A DNA stretch of 64,000 nucleotides. Source: Dysgonomonas sp. ZJ279 (GTDB lineage Bacteria > Bacteroidota > Bacteroidia > Bacteroidales > Dysgonomonadaceae). Shown here one piece after another: positions 1 through 9,452 of this stretch. The stretch's first letter is position 1, and each line of letters opens with the position of its first letter. The stretch covers positions 1 through 64,000 of the forward strand of contig NZ_JAAKEL010000016.1 of NCBI RefSeq assembly GCF_011039205.1. The letters are read 5' to 3'. The notes below the pieces were generated by a model that was given only the letters and a program-made list of their open reading frames with translations, was not told the DNA's origin and searched no databases. The position numbers and the translations under genes were made by a program.

Positions 1-126
1 ACTCTTACGACCACTTAAATAGTCCTGAATAATCTCTTGTTTTAATAATCGAGGCAAGCTACCTCTTCTTTTTTGTCCTGTCATTGGTTTACATGTTTTA
101 TTGTCAACCTATTTTAGGACAAGACA
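1..126 (-). mobile_element. End of an IS3-like insertion sequence with 5' end of its OrfA (partial)
   Basis: Reading leftwards from 84, the minus strand encodes MTGQKRRGSLPRLLKQ and then EIIQDYLSGRKS before running off the window edge. This resembles the N-terminal helix-turn-helix of IS3-family OrfA transposases. Just outside it, the minus strand starts TGTCTTGTCC at 126 and reaches GGTTGACA near 102; TG-starting imperfect inverted termini are typical of IS3 elements. I infer that 126 is the element tip. Only one end is visible, so target duplication and intactness cannot be judged. Confidence 0.5.
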
Positions 127-149
127 AAAGTTGTGTCATTCTGTAATTG

Positions 150-400
150 AAAAAGTATCGGATTGCAGAATGGCAAAATTGAGAGATCAGGTAATTGCCT
201 GACCATGCGATTCTAAAGTTGAAAAATAATAATACCAAGTAGTTGCCGGATTATAAAGTTATCGGATTGTATAATACTAAAATAAGGTAGTTGTTCCATT
301 ATAGGATTGTAAAGTTATCAGACCAGGCAGTTATTAAGTTGTACAGTTACCGGATTGAAAAATGATAAGATTGTGTAGTTGTTCGGTTATAGAATTAATC
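150..400. repeat. Degenerate AT-rich direct repeats upstream of the mobilisation gene
   Basis: The stretch carries many imperfect copies of two short words, TATCGGATTG-like (about 154, 260, 302, 350) and GTAGTTGTTCGG-like (about 238, 288, 376), often joined by TAAAGTTA. No convincing coding frame crosses it. The role is unknown; position upstream of a DUF3408 gene would suit an origin-of-transfer or regulatory region, but that is inference. The rest of the 127-676 gap shows nothing else I can name. Confidence 0.45.
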
Positions 401-676
401 AAAAGTAAAACATTATGAGAGAAGAAACATTATTCAGGACGATCAGTCATCAAGAAAACAGAGTTGAAAAATCTGTTATTACGATTTTGATTTCAAGTGA
501 TCCACTCCTTATAAAAAAGAAGAATACAGGGAACTTCAACTGTGCTTTCGGGTAATACTCCCAATTTAACAGGAAGAAGAAACCATCGAATTTAGGAGAT
601 ACCTGTAAGAAACAACAGCCAGAATACACAGAATACATTAATAAAACGAGTAATTAACAGCATAAAATTATAAGCT

Positions 677-1177
677 ATGGCTAAAAGAAAGAGATTTGAA
701 GTTGATGAGGAAAAGCTAAAAAGGATGATAGCAGGAGAAATCCCTATAAAGGCAGACCCCGAGAAAGATATAATTTTCTTAGATGATGAACCCGAAGATC
801 AAGATAGCGGACCTGCTGCGAATAAACCGGTTGAAAAACCGGGCGATACGATTCCACAAACAGTAAAAGCTAAGCCTGAGACAGCAGGTAATGAAAAAGA
901 AGATATTGTGGAATCTGCAAGGAACAGTAAACGTAAGAAGAATAAGCAGTCATACACTGAACTCTTCTTGTGTAAATCGGTTATGGGTGCCCGCAGACAA
1001 ACATCGATCCACATGAATGAACAGAATTATATGAATATCTCAAAATTATTGAAAACAACGGATGGTATCAGTATGTCCAACTTCATCAATAACCTGCTGG
1101 CAAACCATTTTGAAATCTATACAGAAGAAATTGAGGAAGCCTTACGGGATTTTATAGAAAGCCTAAGTAAAAAGTAG
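677..1177 (+). CDS. DUF3408 (TraB/MobB-like) mobilisation-associated protein
   Basis: The 166-residue product has a lysine-rich start (MAKRKRFEVDEEKLKRM), an acidic, low-complexity middle with KRKK runs near residue 85, and a C-terminal alpha/beta DNA-binding-like part beginning around residue 100 (QTSIHMNEQNYMNISKLL, then SNFINNLLANHFE). That C-terminal pattern is the DUF3408 family, found in Bacteroidetes conjugative and mobilisable elements next to mob genes. It probably acts as a ribbon-helix-helix-like accessory DNA-binding protein. No relaxase gene follows it here, so mobilisation would need a gene outside the window or the element has lost it. Confidence 0.65.
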   Translation: MAKRKRFEVDEEKLKRMIAGEIPIKADPEKDIIFLDDEPEDQDSGPAANKPVEKPGDTIPQTVKAKPETAGNEKEDIVESARNSKRKKNKQSYTELFLCKSVMGARRQTSIHMNEQNYMNISKLLKTTDGISMSNFINNLLANHFEIYTEEIEEALRDFIESLSKK

Positions 1178-1299
1178 CAGCAGGACATTTGCGGACTAAT
1201 GCGGACTTACATACTCAGGCAAACACAGGTGTTATCACTTATCATTTTATTTGCTGACAATAAATCAATTCTAAAATATAAACTAAAAAAAACAGTAGC

Positions 1300-1584
1300 A
1301 TGGATATTGTGATTATAGAAGGAGACAGTTTCGAACAACTCCGTAAAAAACTCGAAGCAATCAGGAACAGGTTAAAACAAATCTGCAAAAAAGGTAACGG
1401 TTCAGAAAAATGGCTGGATAATCAAGACGTATGTAATCTCCTGGGTATATCCAAGCGTACCCTCCAAAGCTACAGAGATAAAGGCATACTCTCATTTACA
1501 CAGATCAGGCACAAATGTTACTATAAACAAACCGATATCCAGCAGTTTATAGAGAAAACGAAACAAATAACCCGTAAACCCTAA
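1300..1584 (+). CDS. Small helix-turn-helix (excisionase-type) protein 1
   Basis: This 94-residue protein has an N-terminal helix (residues 8-30) and then a winged-helix HTH of the MerR/excisionase type: WLDNQDVCNLLGISKRTLQ, then YRDKGILSFTQI, then a beta-wing ending in YYKQTDIQQFI. In Bacteroidetes integrative elements such proteins occur in pairs near the mobilisation region and take part in excision or its regulation. Here the second copy begins 14 bp downstream of the stop, so the two are probably co-transcribed. The specific role is inferred from family and place. Confidence 0.75.
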   Translation: MDIVIIEGDSFEQLRKKLEAIRNRLKQICKKGNGSEKWLDNQDVCNLLGISKRTLQSYRDKGILSFTQIRHKCYYKQTDIQQFIEKTKQITRKP

Positions 1585-1597
1585 AAAAATAAATAAG

Positions 1598-1891
1598 ATG
1601 GATATTTTAAATAAAAACTCTCCCGAAGTAAAAGACTTAATCGGTATCCTTGAAGATATAGCCGATTGTGTAGAGTATAGCGTGAAAAACCATGTTCCCC
1701 ATTTGACCGGAGAACGTCTCTTAGACAACAAGGAGGTATGCAGATTCTTAAATATAAAAGACCGCACCTTACAGGAATACCGCAGTAAGGGTATTGTATC
1801 CTTTTATAAAGTCGAAGGTAAAATCTTCTACAAAGAGTCCGATATACGGAAGATGCTCGAAAGCAATTATTATAAAGCGTACGATCAGTAA
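1598..1891 (+). CDS. Small helix-turn-helix (excisionase-type) protein 2
   Basis: The 97-residue product is a paralogue of the preceding gene with the same plan: an N-terminal helix, then LLDNKEVCRFLNIKDRTLQ, YRSKGIVSFYKV and KIFYKESDIRKML. The pairing and the near-contiguous arrangement with the first copy match the excisionase-like gene pairs of Bacteroidetes mobile elements. It likely binds DNA as a winged helix; whether it promotes excision or only regulates it cannot be told from sequence. Confidence 0.75.
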   Translation: MDILNKNSPEVKDLIGILEDIADCVEYSVKNHVPHLTGERLLDNKEVCRFLNIKDRTLQEYRSKGIVSFYKVEGKIFYKESDIRKMLESNYYKAYDQ

Positions 1892-1929
1892 AAGAAAGCG
1901 GAATCAGATACACAATCAGACACACAGTT

Positions 1930-2220
1930 TATATGCAGAAGAGGAGGCGTGCAGCTTTTGTCCCCCTAAAATACTATTTATACCCTATTTATTATGACTA
2001 TAAAATCAGCGTTTCACTTTTATATGCGTCGGAATCGGCTCCGCATGCTATGTCCCTTTGGCTGCCATTAATGCAGTGTGCGAAACGTCAAATTTTTAGC
2101 GAAAAATACGACCCGAAGGCAAAGCGAAGGGTGGAGATTTTTCAGCTAAACCGTCAGGCTTGAATTTGACCAGTGAGCCACACAAATATAGATTTGCCAA
2201 AGGGACATAGTGCGAGCTGA
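1930..2220. other. Structured non-coding block bounded by a long-range inverted repeat
   Basis: No gene is supported here although weak open frames exist. A perfect 15-bp inverted repeat (core TATGTCCCTTTGGC at 2049-2062 against GCCAAAGGGACATA at 2196-2209, plus one more pair outside) encloses about 133 bases that contain a second foldable part (TTTTTAGCGAAAAAT near 2092, and GACCCGAAGGC to GCGAAGGGT around 2110-2131). My memory is that very similar text recurs in Bacteroides mobile elements, which would point to an RNA or a transfer-related site. I cannot check this here. Confidence 0.4.
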
Positions 2221-2383
2221 TGGTTATAAGTGATATGCTGATGGAATGGATAAACGACTTTTTTTCTATTACAGGAGAGAAGATAAAACAAAACGACATT
2301 AATTCCGACTCTCCATATTTTAAGATAAGATTGGGGCAATTGTGTCCATTGATATATAATATACTCGTATCAATTAAAATAAA

Positions 2384-2409
2384 CAGGCAAGACCCTAAAG
2401 TCTTGCCTG
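2384..2409 (-). terminator. Intrinsic terminator of the minus-strand gene to its right
   Basis: A perfect 10-bp stem, CAGGCAAGAC at 2384-2393 with GTCTTGCCTG at 2400-2409 and a 6-base loop. On the minus strand it is followed by TTTATTTTAAT, so it best serves the gene ending at 2433. Confidence 0.75.
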
Positions 2410-2432
2410 AATTATAGTAGTAAGCCCGATTA

Positions 2433-2837
2433 TCAATAAAAAGATTTAAAGTAAATATCGTCTTTCGTCCTTTCTATGGAGATGAAAGAATTGGGTAATG
2501 TCCAATAGCTTCGAATATAGTCATAAGCGTAAGTCTTATTGAGATAACTGATATAGTTGCTCAACTCGTCTAAGTCATCAAAGAATATATGGGAAGCATT
2601 GCAGCTATTGTTCTTGTCAAAGGTGCATGACAGGGTTGCTTTTTGGTCTTCGAAGAGAAGGTCTATTATGTTCTCTTTGATTTCATTTTCAATGTACTCG
2701 GCTACATACATGGGATTGTCTGAGTAGCTTTCTTTGATTTCATCATGGGAGAGCTTTAATACCAGAGAAGAACAATTTATCAGTATTGCACAATATTCGG
2801 TTGAGATTGTTTGTTGTGTTGTCATATATATGTCCAT
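2433..2837 (-). CDS. Hypothetical protein of a mobile-element cargo zone
   Basis: The reading frame opens at a TTG further upstream, but the first ATG gives 134 residues (MDIYMTTQQ...), with a second ATG four codons later. The protein is acidic, soluble and has no signal peptide or membrane segment. It has a patch SHDEIKESYSDNPMYVAEYI near residue 32 and a tyrosine-rich region SNYISYLNKTYAYDYIRSYW near residue 95. I do not recognise the family. It stands alone on the minus strand with its own terminator, between the HTH pair and the HEPN gene. Confidence 0.5.
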   Translation of the reverse strand: MDIYMTTQQTISTEYCAILINCSSLVLKLSHDEIKESYSDNPMYVAEYIENEIKENIIDLLFEDQKATLSCTFDKNNSCNASHIFFDDLDELSNYISYLNKTYAYDYIRSYWTLPNSFISIERTKDDIYFKSFY

Positions 2838-3013
2838 TTTTAAGCCTGATTGGTTAATCAAGCCGATATAAATACTAAAATAAATAGTTTATATCGCTGC
2901 GTTATCTTTTGTCGGTTTGAACGGGATGACTAAACCCACAATAACAGGACATGAATACAAATATACAATTTAGAGTGAAATGTTAACTGCTATTTTTCTT
3001 TTTTCCATATCTT

Positions 3014-3021
3014 TATGTTCG
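3014..3021 (+). promoter_or_regulatory. Candidate -7 box for the nucleotidyltransferase-HEPN gene
   Basis: TATGTTCG lies 28 bp before the ATG at 3050 and matches the Bacteroidetes -7 consensus TAnnTTTG except for one base. No clear -33 TTTG was found at the expected spacing. Confidence 0.35.
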
Positions 3022-3049
3022 TAACTTTGAGGTTTAAGAATTAAAACAG

Positions 3050-3940
3050 ATGAAAAAGTCAATAGCCTATTTACCCCCTGCCAATCAACAAGATTTGAAC
3101 TTTATTGTTGAAACCATACTTAAACGGCTAAAGCAAACCGAAATGATTATTCTATTCGGCAGCTATGCCCGTAATGACTTTGTGGTTTACGATGAGAAAT
3201 ACGAATTCGGTAAAGTGCAATTTTATGTGAGTGATTATGATATACTGGTTGTTACAAGTGGTATATCGGACGGCATTGCAGGGAAAGCTACGGACAATGT
3301 GGAAGATGCTTATTACAGGCTTGCCAAAGATCCAGACAGACAACCGCCTGTACAGTTTATCAATGAGGACATAAAACATCTGAATAAAAACCTGAATGAA
3401 GGGCGTTATTTTTATACTCAAATCAAACAGGAAGGCGTTGTTCTATACGATAGCGGAAAACATAAGTTAGCTCGCAGACGTAAACTTAACTTTGACGAGA
3501 TTAAGCAACAGGCTCAGGAGTATTTTGATAAAAAGCTTGAGTACGCTAATGAGTTTGTAAATTTAGCAAATGATTCATACAATAGAAATAATTATCAAAT
3601 GGCTTCTTTTTTACTTCATCAAGCCTGCGAAAATTATATTTATGCTATTCGTTTAGTTTTTACATTGCAGAATCCTAAGCAGCATAATCTATCCAAACTT
3701 TTAAATTCGGTAAAGAAGTATTCAGATGATTTTATTAAGGTATTTCCTTGCGACACTGTGGAGGAAAAACGACTTTTCAATCTTATCAAAGCGGCTTATG
3801 TTGAAGGGCGTTATAATCCTGATTTTTTAGTAACGAAGGAGGATATTGATGCTCTTTTGCCGAAAGTGGAGTTGCTGAGGGATATTACTAAACGTATCTG
3901 TGAAGTGAAGATTGGGGAGTATGGGCAAATGAATAAATAA
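3050..3940 (+). CDS. Nucleotidyltransferase (MNT) - HEPN fusion protein
   Basis: The 296-residue protein joins two domains. Residues 15-130 are a minimal nucleotidyltransferase with the GS motif FGSYARND (about residue 36) and the metal-binding SDYDILVV (about 61). Residues 145-290 are a HEPN domain: an all-helical part with SFLLHQACENYIYAIRL near residue 183 and AAYVEGRYNPDF near residue 249. Separate HEPN and MNT proteins form toxin-antitoxin pairs in which the MNT modifies the HEPN RNase; fused forms are frequent cargo in Bacteroidetes elements. A second, decayed HEPN half of the same type lies at 43726-44145. Substrate and role here are unproven. Confidence 0.8.
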   Translation: MKKSIAYLPPANQQDLNFIVETILKRLKQTEMIILFGSYARNDFVVYDEKYEFGKVQFYVSDYDILVVTSGISDGIAGKATDNVEDAYYRLAKDPDRQPPVQFINEDIKHLNKNLNEGRYFYTQIKQEGVVLYDSGKHKLARRRKLNFDEIKQQAQEYFDKKLEYANEFVNLANDSYNRNNYQMASFLLHQACENYIYAIRLVFTLQNPKQHNLSKLLNSVKKYSDDFIKVFPCDTVEEKRLFNLIKAAYVEGRYNPDFLVTKEDIDALLPKVELLRDITKRICEVKIGEYGQMNK

Positions 3941-3959
3941 TATCATAAAAAATATAATT

Positions 3960-6279
3960 ATGGCAAAAGCATTCTTATCTCATAGCAGTAATGATAAATC
4001 ATTAGTGCGAAAAATAGCCAAGGATCTAGACAAGCAATTGTATATTAGATGAAATAACATTTGAGGCTGGCAGAAAGACTTTAGATCAAATTTTTTCAGA
4101 ACTTGATAAAACAGACTTATTTGTCCTATTTATTTCAGATAAATCTTTAGATTCTAAATGGGTTCAAGATGAAATAAATAAAGCTAAAGAAAATATTTCC
4201 AATGAAATCATTGATAGAATTTTGCCAATAATTATTGATGAAAATATAACTTATTCAGATAAACGAATTCCTAAATGGATTGGCAAACCATATAATTTAA
4301 AATATATTGAAAATGAAGTTATTGTTTTAAAGAAAATAAAACAAGCTTTAAGAGAGATAAATTTTAAGAGAAATAAATTTAATACTGAAATAGAGAAAAA
4401 TTTTGTTGGTAGGAATGAGCAGATTGAGAAATTTGAAAACGAAATAAATAATCTTGATAATTGGGTCCCAACTTATATAATTGCTTATAACTATTTTGAA
4501 GGTATTGGTAGAAGAACGTTCTTGAAAAATGTGTTAAGAAAATCAAATTTAATAGATTATACATATGATCCTGTTATAATAACTGTTGATTCAAAAGAAA
4601 GCATAGAGAATTTCATCTACAAACTTAATTCGATAAGCAAAATTGATGAAATAAGTGAATATGATTTTTCAGAAGAGAGTTTAGAATCCAAAATTGAGAT
4701 TGCAAAAAAAATTGTTAAAGAGTTTATTTCCTTTAAGGAGCTACTCTTTATAATTGATGATGGTGGCATTGTTTTACCTAACAATGAGATTGTAGAATGG
4801 TATCAGAAAATAGTAAATGATTCAGATTTTACGAATCAATTAACATTTTGTCTAATTTCTAAGTATCGGCCTAATGAAATCAAACTGAAGAAAGAAAAGA
4901 AATCCTTAACTTACAGGCTACCTGAGCTTTCCTCTTTGGAAACAAAGAATTTATTTTTGAAGTTACTTAATATTTATCAATTGAACAATATAACTAAAGA
5001 GAATAAACAATTTTTCATTGATAAGTTAAATGGAATACCTTCTCAAATAATATTTGCAGTAAATCAGATAGAAATTGATCTAATGTCTGCAAAAAAAAAT
5101 ATTAATGAAATTATTGAATTTACCGATAATTTTAGTAGCACAGTACTAAATCATATAAAACTCAATAATCCAATTGCATACCAGATCATAATTTTACTTT
5201 CAAAAGAAGAGATTATTAGTTTCGACATCTTAAATAAGGTGTTTGGTGATAATGATGTGACATATTCTTCCATACAATTGCTATATGACTTATCCGTTTT
5301 CAATTTTGTTTTATCAGGTTATGAATATCTTAAATTAAATCCAATTCTATCCGATTACATAAATAGATCTAAACTAACTCTTGATTCAAAATACCAATCT
5401 GAATTTAGTAAAGTATCAAAAGAGTTACTTGAACAAGATTTGGATGATGTGTTGAAAAATGATTATTCTGAATTTATGCTAACTATCCAGAATATGTTAG
5501 AAGATGGGAGAAAAATACCAAAAAAATACTTTATACCATCTTTAATCATAAAAAATATTATAAAAAAGTATGATAAAGGAGAATATGATGATGTTATTAG
5601 AATTTGTCTTGAGTTATTGGCAAAAACAAACTATGATGAGCAAATAATTTGGGAAACAACTTATCGCCTTACATTAGCATATGCACGAACTAAAAATGAT
5701 AAATTCTTTGATTATATTTCATACTTTAGGAACGAGTCTAATAATTTAGATTATTATTTTTTATTAGGATTCTATCATCGTCATGCAAATAAGAAAGACA
5801 GGGCACTTGAATATTATTACAAAGCGTTAGGAGTTTACCCTGAACATTCAAGATCGAAAAGAGAAATTGTAAATATATTATTATCACAAGGAAAATATGA
5901 AGAGGCTTTAAACTTAGCTAAGGCTAATTACGAAAAAAAGCGTACAAATATTTTTCATATACATTCCTATTTTATTAGTATTATTAGAAGACGTAAAAAA
6001 ATTACATCTGAAGAAAAGACTATTCTAACAGAATTAATTGAATCGATAAAAAGGAGTAGTGATATTAAGGCTGAAGATATTACCCGATGTATGGAGGGCG
6101 AATTTGAATATTATGTGAAAAATAATTTGACTAGAGCCATAGATATTTTAGAGGAAGCTTTTAAATTAAACGATAACAAAATATATCCACAGAAATCTCT
6201 TTTAGAAATTTATAAGCGTAGAGGTATGAAAGATGCTTATGACAAGCTTAAAAAAAATAAAGATATTGATGAAGATTAA
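3960..6279 (+). pseudogene. TIR - STAND-like NTPase - TPR protein, frameshifted in the TIR domain
   Basis: The ATG at 3960 opens MAKAFLSHSSNDKSLVRK, the first strand and helix of a TIR domain, but hits TGA at 4050. The next frame continues the same domain at once (LDEITFEAGRKTLDQI, FVLFISDKSLDSKW, VQDEINKAK), so a one-base gain or two-base loss near 4044 splits it. The glutamate of WVQDE sits where TIR NADases keep their catalytic residue. The NTPase part follows with a degenerate P-loop (GIGRRT, lysine replaced by arginine) and a Walker B LLFIIDDGG; the C-terminal third is TPR-like (DRALEYYYKALGVYPE). The layout is that of NLR-like antiphage proteins. It is markedly AT-rich. If the shift is real, an internal start could still make the NTPase-TPR part. 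Confidence 0.7.
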
Positions 6280-6473
6280 ATTATTGGATACAAATCCTCT
6301 CTTCCTCTTTTAATAGAAAATAATATCTCTAGTTGACTAGTTTTGTCAAAAGATGTGTAAAGGTAATAAAATTATAATAATTTATGTTTTAGTTTTCAGC
6401 GTTTTAATTGACAGATTTAATCATTTCATCAAAGAGGACCTTAGGGAAAGAACATTATAGTATAAAGCAAGAA

Positions 6474-6493
6474 AGCGAGTTTTTAGGCTCGCT
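6474..6493 (+). terminator. Possible terminator after the TIR-NTPase gene
   Basis: AGCGAG (6474-6479) pairs with CTCGCT (6488-6493) across an 8-base loop, followed by ATTCTTATTT. It stands between the convergent TIR gene and the first integrase. The remaining bases of 6280-6528 hold nothing else I can name. Confidence 0.45.
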
Positions 6494-6528
6494 ATTCTTA
6501 TTTAGTCTTCTAACCATCCAAGGAATTA

Positions 6529-7839
6529 TTACTTCACCTTATTATCTATCAGATAAAACTGATTCCGTTTAAAATCCTCAGGAATATCCTCCTTCGGCAT
6601 CATATACCTGTTCTCAATACGCTCCGACAACAACCTCATATCCTCCGCCACCTTCTTATTGGTAATATGTGCATAAATCTGCGTAGTCCTGACCGACTTA
6701 TGCCCCATCATCCGACAGACCGTTTCGATAGGCACCCCCTCATTGAGCGTAACACGGGTCGCAAAATTATGCCTGCTCATGTGGAAAGTAAGATTCCGTT
6801 CTATCTGACAGGCTTTAGCTATCCTTTTCAGGTTAATATCCGAACATCCGACAGTAATTACATTAAAGACCTTATCGCTCTTCCGTTCGTTTTTGTATTT
6901 ATCTATAATAGCCAGCGGAATATCCAATAAACGGATGGTGCTCTCCCCGCCTGTCTTTTTTCGGTTAATCTTTATCCACCAGGTACCGTCCGCCTTTTGT
7001 GTCAGGTCTTTCTCCGACAGGCGTTTTAAATCGGCATGAGCGAGTCCTGTAAAGGACGAGAATACAAACATGTCACGGGTAAAGGACAATGTTCTTGAAA
7101 TAAGAGGAGTGGTTATTATCCGTTCAAATTCTTCAGCCGTCAGGTGCCTGTGTTGTTTTAAGGGCTTTTTGGCTACATAATTAACAAAAGGGTCTTTACG
7201 CAGTAAGCTCTGATTTATTGCCCGTCTGATGATCTTTTTCAGTATTATGATATGCCCTAAGAGGGTATTGAGCTTCATGGCCTTGTCAACCCTCAGGTAG
7301 AAGTCATAGGCATTGATAAAATTGCTGTCTATCCGGCTAAAGGTAATATCATCGCATCCATAGCGTTGTTCTATAAAGCTTTTCAGGTGTTTCTTAGATA
7401 ACAGATACATTTCGTAGGTTTCCTGTACTCTGTTTATGCCTACACGCAGTTTAAACTCTTTGTTATGCTCATCAAAGAGTGCCAGCAGTGTATTGGCTTT
7501 TGCTCCTACACCCAAGATGGCGTTCTTGACTGATTCGGCGGTCACATAGCCGTGCTTGTCTACCAGATTCCTGTAAATTGTATTGATATTATTTTGCAGA
7601 TGGTCCAAGTAGCGGTTGGTATCGGTTGCCTGTTTTCCTTTACCGGTCATTCGTGCTGTCTTGGCATCCCATGCTTTAGGGTTTATATCGAGTTTACAGC
7701 TGAACTGGGCGACTTTGGCATCAATGGTGATTCTTCCCATCAGCGGACATTCTCCGTTCTTCTTTTTCTTGGAACGGTTCAGATAGAATAAGACAGCAAA
7801 GGTGCTTCTTAAGGTAGGTGTATGTTTGATTGATTTCAT
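6529..7839 (-). CDS. Tyrosine recombinase (integrase) 1 of a tandem pair
   Basis: The 436-residue enzyme has the Bacteroidetes integrase plan: an N-terminal arm-binding domain (residues 10-90, FAVLFYLNRSKKKK), a SAM-like core-binding domain (about 120-220), and a catalytic domain. The catalytic part shows TGLAHADLKRL where the first arginine is absent (normal for the IntDOT-like group), the lysine in NRKKTGG, HMSRH (HxxR), the histidine of MMGHKS and the tyrosine nucleophile in TTQIYAHI. The last 30 residues form a tail beyond the usual end. It is 63 bp downstream of integrase 2 on the same strand. It probably catalyses integration and excision of this element. Confidence 0.9.
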   Translation of the reverse strand: MKSIKHTPTLRSTFAVLFYLNRSKKKKNGECPLMGRITIDAKVAQFSCKLDINPKAWDAKTARMTGKGKQATDTNRYLDHLQNNINTIYRNLVDKHGYVTAESVKNAILGVGAKANTLLALFDEHNKEFKLRVGINRVQETYEMYLLSKKHLKSFIEQRYGCDDITFSRIDSNFINAYDFYLRVDKAMKLNTLLGHIIILKKIIRRAINQSLLRKDPFVNYVAKKPLKQHRHLTAEEFERIITTPLISRTLSFTRDMFVFSSFTGLAHADLKRLSEKDLTQKADGTWWIKINRKKTGGESTIRLLDIPLAIIDKYKNERKSDKVFNVITVGCSDINLKRIAKACQIERNLTFHMSRHNFATRVTLNEGVPIETVCRMMGHKSVRTTQIYAHITNKKVAEDMRLLSERIENRYMMPKEDIPEDFKRNQFYLIDNKVK

Positions 7840-7902
7840 ATTCTTTGTTTTAATAATAACTCATAATTAACAACTCATCATTTTCACTTTACAACTAAGC
7901 AA

Positions 7903-9144
7903 TCAGATCGCCGGGTTGTATTTTCCTTTGAGCCTTGTTTCGAGATTTTGCATATCTTCTGCTATCTTGTCATCTGTTATCTTAGCATAGATCTGTGTAG
8001 AGCGTAAATCACGGTGTCCCAGCATACGGGATACGGATTCGATAGGTACGCCTTGCGACAGGCAAATTTCACTGGCATATGTATGCCTTCCCATATGGAA
8101 GATAAGTCGTCTTTCAATGTTGCATAGTTTACCGATTACTTTCAGGTTCTTGTTCAGCCTGCCGCAACTAAGCATCGGCAGTAGCTTATTGTCTTCGGCT
8201 ATTCCTCTATATTTCTCCAGTATCTGCAAAGGGATGGGTAATAAGGGTATATGGGCGGGTGTTCCTGTTTTCTGCCGAAAGGTCTTTATCCAGAGTTTTC
8301 CGTCCTGTTCCTTAACCAGTTCCTTGTCTGTCAGGTTGCACATATCCCGGAATGCGATACCGGTAAAACAGGAGAAGAGAAACATATCACGTGTCAGATA
8401 CCTGCATGGATGATCGAGCTGCGTATTGATAATACGGTCCAGTTCTTCACGTGTCAGGTATTTTTGCCTGGCTTTGGGTCTTTCGGGTGTATAGGCTTCG
8501 AAAGGGTCTGAGGTAATTATATCTTCAGCGATAGCCAGCTTTATCATTTTACGCAGGTGGCGTGTAATACCCAGTATCGTATTGGACATACGCTTTAACT
8601 CAATGCGTAAGTAGAAGTCAAAGGCTTCGATAAAGGACAGGTCTAACTGTGAGAAGGGGATATCGGATAGTTTATACTTTAACCGGATAAAACGGGTTAA
8701 GTGTTTTAATGATATTTCGTATTGCTGTACGGTGGAGGCTTGCCTGTTGATACCGATGCATTTTTGAAATTCCTGGTTATGGTTATCAAAGAATTTAAGG
8801 AGGGTCTGCTGTACACCGGCGATTCCCTGAAAGGCATTTTTTATCTCATGGGCGGTAATAGTAATATCGGGACCTTTGTGTTCACATAAAATACGGTAAT
8901 GGTTATTGATGGAAATGCGTATTTTGTCGAGCTTGTTGTTCAGTTCAAGGGCGGATTTGCTTTTACCGGATGCTTTTCCGTTCCTGGTATCCCACAGGTT
9001 CGAACTGAAGTTGCATTTGAGACTGAACTGTACCATTGATTGACCGATGGTAATGCGTCCCATCAGGGGACAGTTACCAAGAGTATCTGCTTCGTTCTTT
9101 TTGAGGTAGAACTGTACTTTTAGGACATTGTTTTTTGTTTTCAT
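7903..9144 (-). CDS. Tyrosine recombinase (integrase) 2 of a tandem pair
   Basis: At 413 residues this is the usual length for the family. It shares its whole plan with the neighbouring integrase: arm-binding start (VQFYLKKNEADTLG), SAM-like middle, and catalytic motifs FTGIAFRDMCNL (first arginine again missing), RQKTGT, HMGRH, MLGHRD and the tyrosine in TQIYAKI. It is the promoter-proximal gene of the pair, so both are likely co-transcribed. Tandem, diverged integrases are common at one end of Bacteroidetes conjugative and mobilisable transposons, which places an element end in or beyond 9145-9630. Confidence 0.9.
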   Translation of the reverse strand: MKTKNNVLKVQFYLKKNEADTLGNCPLMGRITIGQSMVQFSLKCNFSSNLWDTRNGKASGKSKSALELNNKLDKIRISINNHYRILCEHKGPDITITAHEIKNAFQGIAGVQQTLLKFFDNHNQEFQKCIGINRQASTVQQYEISLKHLTRFIRLKYKLSDIPFSQLDLSFIEAFDFYLRIELKRMSNTILGITRHLRKMIKLAIAEDIITSDPFEAYTPERPKARQKYLTREELDRIINTQLDHPCRYLTRDMFLFSCFTGIAFRDMCNLTDKELVKEQDGKLWIKTFRQKTGTPAHIPLLPIPLQILEKYRGIAEDNKLLPMLSCGRLNKNLKVIGKLCNIERRLIFHMGRHTYASEICLSQGVPIESVSRMLGHRDLRSTQIYAKITDDKIAEDMQNLETRLKGKYNPAI

Positions 9145-9452
9145 AAAACTCTATTTTACAGTGAATAAATTTACCGGTTTAGAGTTATTGTGGGATGTGC
9201 AAATTGCAGTGTCGGAGGGTATGAAAACCTTGGCTTTCGACTATTGACAGACTAGTCCCAAATAGTTGTTTCCAAAGCGGAATACTATACTAACATCCAA
9301 TGAAAACGGGTTACGGATAAGTAATGCAACTCGTGCTTGAATGCTCCGGATTCTGCGTTTTTGCTGTGATGTAGATTAAAGCGGATTAGTGTATATGAGT
9401 GCTGATTGTCTAATGGTTACCGATAGATTCCATTATTTGCGTAAAGGGGTAT

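Noticed and set aside
450-638. 62-codon minus-strand frame
   Set aside because: Low-complexity phenylalanine-rich product without a start context; lies in the repeat-bearing leader of the DUF3408 gene.
1933-2417. Several 60-76 codon frames on both strands
   Set aside because: They overlap each other and the structured inverted-repeat block; the products resemble nothing and the stems explain the conservation better.
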